Positions 30,938 to 37,281 of a stretch of DNA of 45,898 bases are shown here, piece after piece (within the stretch, counting starts at the first letter, position 1; each line of letters opens with the position of its first letter). Origin of the DNA: an uncultured Saprospiraceae bacterium. Its GTDB lineage: Bacteria; Bacteroidota; Bacteroidia; Chitinophagales; Saprospiraceae. A model generated the notes under the pieces. That model did no database searches. It saw nothing but the letters and a program-made list of their open reading frames with translations, and had not been told where the DNA came from. The DNA lies in NCBI GenBank assembly GCA_937969415.1, contig CALBWK010000115.1, forward strand, positions 1 to 45,898. Direction: 5' to 3'. Both the position numbers and the translations under genes were made by a program.

Positions 30938-31063
30938 ATGAAAGCAGTATTAAAGAGGCTGACTATGCTTATCGCATATGTCAGCCTTTTTTATGTACAG
31001 TGTTGTACAATTAACATTTACGATAGAACCTATTCTACAAATAATACGTCTTACCTAATGTAA
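30938..31063 (+). CDS. Possible small lipoprotein (41 residues)
   Basis: A short frame starts at ATG 30938 with AAAGGA just upstream. It encodes a Lys/Arg-rich start (MKAVLKRL), a hydrophobic core (TMLIAYVSLFYV) and a QCC lipobox-like site, then about 17 polar residues. This is the shape of a small lipoprotein. However, its codons 7-18 coincide with a hairpin plus T-run that looks like the terminator of the PKS gene, so the frame may be accidental. Confidence 0.3.
   Translation: MKAVLKRLTMLIAYVSLFYVQCCTINIYDRTYSTNNTSYLM
30955..30995 (+). terminator. Hairpin with T-run after the type III PKS gene
   Basis: AGGCTGAC pairs with GTCAGCCT, with further pairing of TATGC to GCATA above a small bulge and a short TTATC loop, followed by TTTTTT. 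This is a good rho-independent terminator shape about 95 bases after the PKS stop. It overlaps the small possible lipoprotein frame. Confidence 0.55.
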
Positions 31064-31158
31064 GAAATTACACCCTTGCTATAAGCCATCCTGGTTTGAT
31101 AATTATAGGCTCTCTAGCCTGAATTCCTATCTATTTATTTAATGATTAAAAGAGATTA

Positions 31159-32058
31159 ATGAGTAAGAAGTTATTGTGTATTCTATGTGTATGGTTTTCT
31201 ATTGGTCAAGCGATTAGCCAATCCAATGAAACCTATCACACTTTTGCCCAAATTTTTAATGACAAAAATGAATTGGTTTCCTCCCTCTCCCAGAACAATG
31301 AAGAGGCGAAAGGATTTGATTTTGAGCGATATATACTTGATAATAAGGAAGTTGCTAAACTAAACCTGATGCATACCACTAAGTCCGAATTAGAAGTAGA
31401 AAGACATATCTATCGTACGGTACAAGGAGCGCAAGGAGAACACTTATGTAAATCAACTGAAGTATCAGCTTCTCCTATACTTGGTGTTGCGGTTACATCA
31501 ACACCAAATTTTCACGGTGTCAAAGTCCTAAGGGTCGTAGACGGTGGACCAGCAGATCAGCTAGGTATCCGAGTAGATGATGTATTGTACACGTTTGAGG
31601 ATACAGAACTAAGTTCTCACTGTGACCTACAGATGGCAGTAAGAAAGACGTCGATTGGGACTGCCGCATCTTTGCAATACTCAACAGATGGGATTTCTAA
31701 GAAAGATAACATTATCGTGGGTGCTCAGACGATTAATACCCATAACTATACACTATGTGATAAAGAGGAAATAGCTTCAGAGCAAGAGGTGGAATTAGAA
31801 AGTACCTTAACGACCTATCCTAATCCCACTAGAAGTTCAAGTTTTATCAACTATAAGTCTGAAGATTTGAGTCCTATTCAGTTTAAGATAATTGATATGA
31901 ATGGTGCTGTTATTCATTCAGAAGAGTTTGACCACTTCTCTAGTGAGATAAGACTAGAATATAGATTTGAGGGCAGTGCGCAACCAGGTGTCTATCTGTT
32001 TGTGATAGAGCAAGGTGCGGCCAGACACTATAATAAGGTCCTATTTGTAAAGGAATAG
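31159..32058 (+). CDS. Secreted PDZ-domain protein with T9SS type A sorting domain
   Basis: This 299-residue protein has a signal peptide (MSKKLLCILCVWFSIGQAISQ). A PDZ domain covers about residues 112-185 (LGVAVTSTPNFHGVKVLRVVDGG, then ADQLGIRVDDVLYTF). The C-terminal ~85 residues are a type A T9SS sorting domain: TYPNPTRSSSFINY, FKIIDMNGAVIHSE and PGVYLFVIEQGAARHYNKVLF. No protease domain is present, so the PDZ may tether or recruit another exported protein. It ends 28 bases before a strong terminator. Confidence 0.85.
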   Translation: MSKKLLCILCVWFSIGQAISQSNETYHTFAQIFNDKNELVSSLSQNNEEAKGFDFERYILDNKEVAKLNLMHTTKSELEVERHIYRTVQGAQGEHLCKSTEVSASPILGVAVTSTPNFHGVKVLRVVDGGPADQLGIRVDDVLYTFEDTELSSHCDLQMAVRKTSIGTAASLQYSTDGISKKDNIIVGAQTINTHNYTLCDKEEIASEQEVELESTLTTYPNPTRSSSFINYKSEDLSPIQFKIIDMNGAVIHSEEFDHFSSEIRLEYRFEGSAQPGVYLFVIEQGAARHYNKVLFVKE

Positions 32059-32086
32059 AACTTATAAAGGCCATCAGAATAATATG

Positions 32087-32110
32087 AGCCCGCGAAAGCG
32101 GGCTTTTTTT
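32087..32110 (+). terminator. Rho-independent terminator after the PDZ gene
   Basis: AGCCCGC and GCGGGCT form a perfect 7-bp GC-rich stem closed by a GAAA tetraloop and followed by seven T. This is the clearest terminator in the window and marks the end of the backbone segment before the Fic patch. Confidence 0.9.
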
Positions 32111-32166
32111 ATGACTAGTCTTAAGGAAGGATGTAAAGAAGATTAAGGACGTTCCGGTTCTCAAGA

Positions 32167-32202
32167 CTCAACAATCTTCACGGTAACAATCTCTGAATCA
32201 AG
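32167..32202. repeat. Left copy of an imperfect direct repeat bounding the Fic patch
   Basis: The core GTAACAATCTCTGAATCA at 32183-32200 matches the sequence at 34570-34587 in 17 of 18 bases. Similarity extends to the left (CTCAA-AA--TCTT) with a 2-base gap. The two copies flank the Fic gene and the debris genes. Confidence 0.45.
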
Positions 32203-32302
32203 CTGTTTTATGTGTAGTTTATATGTTTCCGTTCGGTTTTCCACAATTGCTCCTAAAGCGGACGAATTTCATTAATGCCAGCTCTATTTCAATAACAATT
32301 CT

Positions 32303-32310
32303 TATCTTGC
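32303..32310 (+). promoter_or_regulatory. Promoter-like box upstream of the Fic gene
   Basis: TATCTTGC (near TAnnTTTG), followed by GTC as at 23573. It lies 67 bases before the preferred ATG and 25 bases before the alternative TTG start. Confidence 0.3.
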
Positions 32311-32376
32311 GTCAATTTTTCACAAAAAACAACATTGAGCAGAAGTTTTTCAATAGATACGGGTGGATTTCACGAA

Positions 32377-33882
32377 ATGAGCATTCCAGAGGAAGGGTAT
32401 GTAGTTGGATATGCTGCCTTACGAGACTACTATGAGCTACCGATACCAAACCAGTACCCGATTACAATAGTAAGTAAGAAGAACAGAAAGTACAAGGATG
32501 AAAAATTTCAAGTATTAACTATACGATACTTGCCAGAAGATAATCTATATAAGCACCTAACATTTGCCCTAAAGTATGAAGGTGTAAACCTATTGGTACT
32601 AAAAAAAATATTTGAAAAAATTAATGGAAATGTAATTGAAGATATAGTTAGAAAAGAGCCTACGAGCCAATATGCCAGAAAAATTTGGTTTTTATATGAG
32701 TGGTTACTTGAAAAAAAGCTTCCAATAGAAGATGCAGACATAAAAGTAAAATATGTCAAATTAGTCAATGAACGCATACAATATGCGTTAAGCAAAGGCG
32801 AAAAATCTGCCAGACATAGAATTGAAAATAATCTACTTGGGTCTATAGAATTTTGTCCTCATGTTTTTAAATCGAAAAGGCTTTTAGAATTTGAAAATAG
32901 GAACTTAGATACTCAACAAGAACAATTTGAAAATAAGTTTGGGAAAGGACTAATGCAAAGGGCGTCATCATTTCTATTATTAGCGGACTCTAAAGCATCG
33001 TTCACAATTGAAGGAGAAAGTCCAAAAAGTCAGAGATTAATAGGATGGAGTCGAGCCATCGGTCAAGCTGGTAAAAATGAATTGAATATTGAAGAAATAA
33101 AAAGGCTTCAAAAATTAGTTATTGAAAAGAAAAAGCATATTCAGTTAGGTTTAAGAGAAGAAGGTGGATTTATCGGAGAACATGATAATGATACGTTTGA
33201 ACCTGTCCCAGAACATATATCTGCAAATGCAGAAGATTTAGCCAGCCTGATTAATGGACTTGTGAACTCAAATGAAAACTTGGTTAACTCGAAGAGCTTT
33301 GATTCAGTAGTTGCTGCTGCAATAATTTCTTTTGGCTTTGTTTTCATTCATCCTTTTGTCGATGGTAATGGAAGAATACATCGTTATATAATTCATCACC
33401 TACTGGCGAAAAAAAAATTCTCTCATCAAGGAATAATATTTCCAGTTTCTGCTTCAATTTTAAATAAAATAAATGATTATCGAAAGGTATTAAAATCATA
33501 TTCAAACCCTCTTTTGGATTTCATAGAATGGGAATCAACTTCGAAACACAATGTTAAAGTATTGAACGATACTAAAGATCTATATAGATACTTTGATTGC
33601 ACCCAACAGGCTGAGTTTTTATATGAATGTGTAGTAGATACCATAGAAACGATAATACCAGCAGAGATAGATTATTTACAAAAATATGATGAGTTCAAAA
33701 CTGAGGTAGAAAATGAAATTGGACTCCCAGATAACCAAATAAATTTATTGGTAAAGTTTATGCAACAAAACAATGGTAAGATTTCGAAGCGAAGATTGAA
33801 AAAAGAATTTGAGAATTTTGATGAAAAAGAAGTCTTGATTTTAGAAGAAATATTTAGAAACGTATTCAGTGTAAAAAACTGA
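32377..33882 (+). CDS. Fic family AMP-transferase, class II (N-terminal inhibitory helix)
   Basis: The protein has 501 residues from the ATG at 32377 (MSIPEEGYVVGYAALRDYY); a TTG at 32335 would add 14 residues. The full catalytic motif HPFVDGNGRIHR is at residues 325-336, with the catalytic His, phosphate-binding loop and Arg all present. An (S/T)xxxE(G/N) inhibitory motif is at Ser208-Glu212-Gly213 (SFTIEG), upstream of the Fic core as in class II proteins. A C-terminal winged-helix-like segment follows (NQINLLVKFMQQNNGKISKRRL). Such enzymes AMPylate Ser/Thr/Tyr of target proteins and are held off by the inhibitory Glu. The gene is much richer in A/T and Lys codons than its neighbours, suggesting transfer. 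Confidence 0.92.
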   Translation: MSIPEEGYVVGYAALRDYYELPIPNQYPITIVSKKNRKYKDEKFQVLTIRYLPEDNLYKHLTFALKYEGVNLLVLKKIFEKINGNVIEDIVRKEPTSQYARKIWFLYEWLLEKKLPIEDADIKVKYVKLVNERIQYALSKGEKSARHRIENNLLGSIEFCPHVFKSKRLLEFENRNLDTQQEQFENKFGKGLMQRASSFLLLADSKASFTIEGESPKSQRLIGWSRAIGQAGKNELNIEEIKRLQKLVIEKKKHIQLGLREEGGFIGEHDNDTFEPVPEHISANAEDLASLINGLVNSNENLVNSKSFDSVVAAAIISFGFVFIHPFVDGNGRIHRYIIHHLLAKKKFSHQGIIFPVSASILNKINDYRKVLKSYSNPLLDFIEWESTSKHNVKVLNDTKDLYRYFDCTQQAEFLYECVVDTIETIIPAEIDYLQKYDEFKTEVENEIGLPDNQINLLVKFMQQNNGKISKRRLKKEFENFDEKEVLILEEIFRNVFSVKN

Positions 33883-33884
33883 TT

Positions 33885-34139
33885 AAAGCAGCCAACATAT
33901 CAAAAGAATCTTCAACTGATGGCAATGATGTCTTATCAGTATTAGACAATATTAACCTCTCAGTAACTAAAGGAGACAAAATTGCAATACTCGGCCCGTC
34001 TGGATGTGGAAAAATTACCCTGTTAAAAATCCTTTGCCAAATTATTCCGCCATCTATTGGCTTAATATCTTATTCAACTAAAAGTTTGAAGTTGGAATTA
34101 GAAAAGAGATTGCCCACAATGTATTCGAAGAATGTCTAG
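33885..34139 (+). pseudogene. Truncated ABC transporter ATPase N-terminal fragment
   Basis: A frame open for ~85 codons encodes VLDNINLSVTKGDKIAILGPSGCGKITLLKILC followed by PPSIGLISY. This is the first ~70 residues of an ABC ATPase with Walker A GPSGCGKIT (Ser changed to Ile). LLKIL..IIPPS.G resembles polysaccharide-export (Wzt/TagH) ATPases. No start codon of its own is apparent, and nothing of the Q-loop, signature or Walker B follows before the TAG. It begins three bases after the Fic stop, so a deletion or rearrangement joined the two. Confidence 0.7.
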
Positions 34140-34231
34140 GTATGATAAAGCCAGCCTTTGGTCAAGATGAAATTAATAAGATCAAGTTATACACGTTCTA
34201 TTCTGAAAGATCAACAAGGAGAAAGAAGTAA
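34082..34231 (+). other. Unassigned short frame in the debris region
   Basis: A 49-codon open frame without a clear start overlaps the end of the ABC fragment in another frame. It contains VGIRKEIAHNVFEECLGMIK and LYTFYSERSTRRKK. The sequence looks protein-like but I do not recognise the family. It may be another gene fragment or chance. Confidence 0.2.
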
Positions 34232-34527
34232 GAGAAGCTTTATCTAAGGTTAACACTAGAATGGATAAGATAGATGCTGACTACTTTGACGGCAATCTCG
34301 ATGCAGCTATATACAACCAACATAAAAAAGGGCTACTGACTAATAAGATGAAGTTAGATCTTGAACTTGAGCGGTACAAAGCCAATTCCGTCAGCTATCC
34401 TCAACTTGATAACGATGCAATATTAAACCTATGCAATCTGGAGGTGGTTTACAAAAGGTCGTCTTCCAAGACTAAGAGAACAATTGTCAAAAGTCTATTT
34501 CCAGAAGGTTTTACTATTAATAAGTAG
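34207..34527 (+). pseudogene. C-terminal remnant of a large serine recombinase
   Basis: The frame is open from 34207 to the TAG at 34527. It encodes a Lys/Glu-rich coiled-coil (EALSKVNTRMDKIDADYFDG), then LDAAIYNQHKKG and a terminal YKRSSSKTKRTIVKSLFPEGF. The order 'D.dYfdG.ld...Yn', a long helix, then 'K..iv.slFPE...' is the characteristic tail of Bacteroidota site-specific serine recombinases. The catalytic N-terminal domain (with its Ser) and the zinc ribbon are missing upstream, where other fragments lie. It is therefore a decayed mobile-element gene; an ATG at 34261 exists but is unlikely to make a functional protein. Confidence 0.6.
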
Positions 34528-34551
34528 ATTAGAACCCTACAAACCACAAGG

Positions 34552-34589
34552 CTCAATAAATTCTTTACCGTAACAAGCTCTGAATCAGG
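34552..34589. repeat. Right copy of the imperfect direct repeat bounding the Fic patch
   Basis: Pairs with 32167-32202. The core GTAACAAGCTCTGAATCA at 34570-34587 differs at one base. It lies 25 bases after the recombinase remnant stops and 58 bases before the 3' end of tRNA-His. Confidence 0.45.
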
Positions 34590-34647
34590 TAATTACAAAA
34601 GAATTCAAACAAAAAACGAGACAAGTTTTGCAACCTGTCCCGCTTTG

Positions 34648-34722
34648 GGTGAAAGACCGGATTCGAACCGGCGGCCCTCGGAACCACAAACCGATGCTCT
34701 AACCAACTGAGCTACAATCACC
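34648..34722 (-). tRNA. tRNA-His (anticodon GTG)
   Basis: The 75-base cloverleaf has D arm GCTC/GAGC, anticodon loop TTGTGGT with GTG, variable loop GGGCC, and T arm GCCGG-TTCGAAT-CCGGT. An extra G at position -1 pairs with discriminator C73, the tRNA-His identity element. CCA is not encoded. Oddities are U-U mismatches in the acceptor stem (5:68 and 6:67) and at 31:39. A perfect promoter box upstream argues that the gene is used. Confidence 0.85.
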
Positions 34723-34749
34723 ATTTTATCTTATTCCGCAATTGGTGCG

Positions 34750-34757
34750 CAAAGATA
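34750..34757 (-). promoter_or_regulatory. -7 promoter box of tRNA-His
   Basis: On the minus strand this reads TATCTTTG, an exact TAnnTTTG match, 27 bases upstream of the tRNA 5' end. A short CGCA/TGCG dyad follows. Confidence 0.55.
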
Positions 34758-34797
34758 TATTCTATTCCAATTTATGGACTAGATATTATATGTTTTT

Positions 34798-35346
34798 TTA
34801 GTGCTCGTGACTATGAAAGTAGAGGCTTTCAAATCTTTTGATTGCCTTCTCCAATTTGATGATGACATTAGTATCTGTGCCTTGCTTAGCTTTCATAGAC
34901 CAAACTTGAATAGCATGTAAGCTCTGTAATAGACCATTATACTTGTCATTAGCAGCCATACTGTCTTTTTTATTGAGTTCAGGTTTAGGCATCTTGACCC
35001 TCTGATGTAAAAAATACTTAGCAACAATCTCTTGTATTTCTGCTGCGTGACTTTCCTTATTCATCACCCATCTAACGATCTGGTTATAATTTGGAGAGGC
35101 CTCTTCAGAAAGAGCATTAATTTGATCCATAGCCTTTTCTACAGTTTTGACATGCTCTTTGATTAGCGAAACTCTTAGGGAATCACCATATATTCCGCAG
35201 GGCACTTCACAATGCTCGTCTTCATCAAGAGCTGAAATCAATGAAACCAGTTGATTTATTTTATCAGACTCAGGAAAGCTGTCCCCTTGTCCAAAACCTA
35301 GGCTAGCTACAAGGCAAAAGAATGTTATTGATACTATAAGCTTCAT
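34798..35346 (-). CDS. sodN: Nickel superoxide dismutase, exported form
   Basis: This 182-residue protein carries the nickel hook HCEVPCGIY at residues 45-53. It matches HCxxPCxxY of NiSOD, whose mature His1, Cys2 and Cys6 bind Ni and whose Tyr9 guards the site. The following helices (LRVSLIKEHVKTVEKAMDQI, NYNQIVRWVMNKESHA, EIQEIVAKYFLHQRVK) match the four-helix NiSOD fold. A Sec signal peptide (MKLIVSITFFCLVASLGFGQ) and ~24 further residues precede the His, so export plus a second cleavage is needed to free His1. No SodX-like protease gene is in the window. It dismutates superoxide, presumably in the periplasm or outside the cell. Confidence 0.9.
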   Translation of the reverse strand: MKLIVSITFFCLVASLGFGQGDSFPESDKINQLVSLISALDEDEHCEVPCGIYGDSLRVSLIKEHVKTVEKAMDQINALSEEASPNYNQIVRWVMNKESHAAEIQEIVAKYFLHQRVKMPKPELNKKDSMAANDKYNGLLQSLHAIQVWSMKAKQGTDTNVIIKLEKAIKRFESLYFHSHEH

Positions 35347-35562
35347 AATTGTAATATTAATTTAAGCAGCTAATGTAACCAATAATAACAAGAGCAGTCT
35401 CAATAAGGCCTTTACGAAGAGTGGGGTAGTGTAATCGAAATTCAAAACTTTAACTATTGGTTGGAGTGCCAAATCAAGGCAGTTGGATTCATTTTTGTAA
35501 TAAGAGAGTGTAGTAAGCGACTCTTACCCACGAAATAAGACCTAGCTTACTGATAATGAGAC

Positions 35563-35588
35563 AGTTACGTAATATTTTTATTGCGTAG
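35563..35588. promoter_or_regulatory. AT-rich dyad upstream of the ECF sigma gene
   Basis: ACGTAATA and TATTGCGT form a 7-of-8 inverted repeat around TTTT, about 30 bases before the sigma factor start. It may be an operator or part of the promoter. The rest of the 35347-35618 gap shows nothing I can name. Confidence 0.25.
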
Positions 35589-35618
35589 GAGATTTTGTAA
35601 CGCTTAACCGCATATCTG

Positions 35619-36182
35619 GTGTCATATACTGACGAACATATTTTGTCAACTTTTAAAGAAGACGGTTCTAAAGGAATAGAACTCATCTTCCACCAGTACT
35701 ATGAGGTTATGTGTCGTTCTGCAATGAGAATCACCAAAACAAGATCGTTAGCTGAGGATATAGTACAAGAAGTCTTTTATGAAATGTTCCGCAAAAGAGA
35801 CACGCTTAATATTACGTCCTTATCTGGCTACCTAAAGCGTGCTGTTTTTAATAGGGCGATTAATAAGGTGAAATCAAGCAAGGATATATTTGATTCTGAC
35901 GATTTAAATATTGAACTTACCGACAATTCCATTAGTTCTCAACAAGAGTTAGAATATAAGGAATTAGAAGACTACCTGAATGAAGTGATTGATAGACTCC
36001 CTGAAAAGTGTCGTTTAGTCTTTGTTCTCAACAGATTTGAAGAGTTATCCTACAAAGAAGTGTCTAAAAAACTTGATATTTCCGTGAAGACGGTAGAAAA
36101 TCAAATGTCTAAGGCCCTTAGAATTTTGCGGGAAGAAATGGCTTCTTATAGAAATCTGCTAGAAAACGAAGAAATGCGATAA
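35619..36182 (+). CDS. ECF RNA polymerase sigma factor (FecI-like, Bacteroidota type)
   Basis: This is a 187-residue two-domain sigma-70 protein. Region 2 is FHQYYEVMCRSAMRITKTRSLAEDIVQEVFYEMFRKRD. Region 4 is IDRLPEKCRLVFVLNRFEELSYKEVSKKLDISVKTVENQMSKALRILRE, with the helix-turn-helix at SYKEVSKKLDISVKTVENQM. The start is a GTG at 35619; no ATG precedes region 2. A FecR-like anti-sigma, an STN-type TonB receptor and a DUF4249 lipoprotein follow, the classical cell-surface signalling arrangement in which outer-membrane ligand binding releases the sigma factor. Confidence 0.93.
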   Translation: MSYTDEHILSTFKEDGSKGIELIFHQYYEVMCRSAMRITKTRSLAEDIVQEVFYEMFRKRDTLNITSLSGYLKRAVFNRAINKVKSSKDIFDSDDLNIELTDNSISSQQELEYKELEDYLNEVIDRLPEKCRLVFVLNRFEELSYKEVSKKLDISVKTVENQMSKALRILREEMASYRNLLENEEMR

Positions 36183-36223
36183 TAGCATAGGGGTATTACT
36201 TCAAAAAACTGTCTTAATAATAC

Positions 36224-37207
36224 GTGGGTAAGGAACAATACATATCGTTAATAGCGAAGAAGCTAAATAATGAACTCAATGTCGCCGAATTGAGAGAGTT
36301 AAATGGCTGGCTATCAAGCAATTCGGAGAATCCAGAATTGCTCTCCGACTTTCAGCACATCTGGGAATCGGTTTCGTCGTATAAGGCTGCGGAAACCTTT
36401 GACTCCTCTGCCGCTTTTAATAAATTCTCGCAGAAATACGACCTTACCACACCTCCGGCACAAGTAATTGCGCCAAAAACTACTTCAATTTCTAAGTTTG
36501 TCTTAATCGGCCTAACCGCCGTACTATTATTCCTAGGTGGTTTTATGTTATCAAGCAGATTAACACCAACCTTCAGCAATGATCAGATGGCAGCGTTACC
36601 AGTACAATTAACTGATAATGCCTCTGCTACACTCAAGCCAAATACTTCTATGAAATTTAACGCTAACAACCTCGTTGTCAGCAACTTAGAGGGTGGCGCT
36701 TACTTCAATCTAGAAAAACAAGCCGAGCCAATAAATTTTGATCTATCTAAGACCAAAATAATGGCTAATTCTGCCAAAATGAACGTCCAGAACTATGATG
36801 GAGAAGATCTTATTGCAGATGTCGAAGAAGGTGCAGTGACAATAGAGTTGAATAATAAAAAGGAAATTGTCGAAAGTGGACACAAGATTATCATTTCTAA
36901 GGATAATGGGTCTTATTCAGTAATTGCTGGTAATTCTATCAATGCTTTTGCTTGGTCTAATGGTGTACTTTCATTTGATAATACACCCCTCTATGAAGTT
37001 TTCAATACGATAGAGCAATTCTATGGTGTTAAGATAGAAGTGACAGATGATTCAGACGTCAAAACACACTTTACAGCTATTAATATGGAACCTCAAAATC
37101 TCGAAGAGGTCCTAGAGCTATTATCATCCTCTATCGATATGCGTATAAAGCAATCTGGGAAAGAGGGTAGAGATATAGAAATCTCTGAGATCAAAAACGT
37201 TAATTAG
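36224..37207 (+). CDS. FecR-family anti-sigma factor
   Basis: This 327-residue protein has a short cytoplasmic N-terminus (IAKKLNNELNVAELRELNGWLSSN), one transmembrane helix (FVLIGLTAVLLFLGGFML), a FecR beta domain (ATLKPNTSMKFNA, EGGAYFNLEKQ) and a C-terminal DUF4974/STN-like domain (LSFDNTPLYEVFNTIEQFYGVKIEV). It holds the adjacent ECF sigma factor and responds to the TonB receptor. The start is a GTG at 36224; the next Met is inside the membrane helix. Confidence 0.9.
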   Translation: MGKEQYISLIAKKLNNELNVAELRELNGWLSSNSENPELLSDFQHIWESVSSYKAAETFDSSAAFNKFSQKYDLTTPPAQVIAPKTTSISKFVLIGLTAVLLFLGGFMLSSRLTPTFSNDQMAALPVQLTDNASATLKPNTSMKFNANNLVVSNLEGGAYFNLEKQAEPINFDLSKTKIMANSAKMNVQNYDGEDLIADVEEGAVTIELNNKKEIVESGHKIIISKDNGSYSVIAGNSINAFAWSNGVLSFDNTPLYEVFNTIEQFYGVKIEVTDDSDVKTHFTAINMEPQNLEEVLELLSSSIDMRIKQSGKEGRDIEISEIKNVN

Positions 37208-37281
37208 TCCTCCTAAGAACAACTAAGGTCTTATTTACAAATCATATTGTCGTAACTTTATTCTAAGTTACCAAACTGATT

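Noticed and set aside
32377-33882. Fic gene as a Doc/Phd-type toxin-antitoxin pair
   Set aside because: There is no small antitoxin gene upstream, the protein is 501 residues, and the inhibitory motif is internal (class II), unlike Doc or class I FicTA pairs.
34648-34722. tRNA-His as a classical phage/island attachment site
   Set aside because: I found no repeat of the tRNA 3' end at the far side of the Fic patch and no tyrosine integrase; the only recombinase trace is of the serine type.
35563-35588. Dyad before the ECF sigma gene as a proven operator
   Set aside because: It is AT-rich, has one mismatch and there is no second site; kept only as a low-confidence feature.
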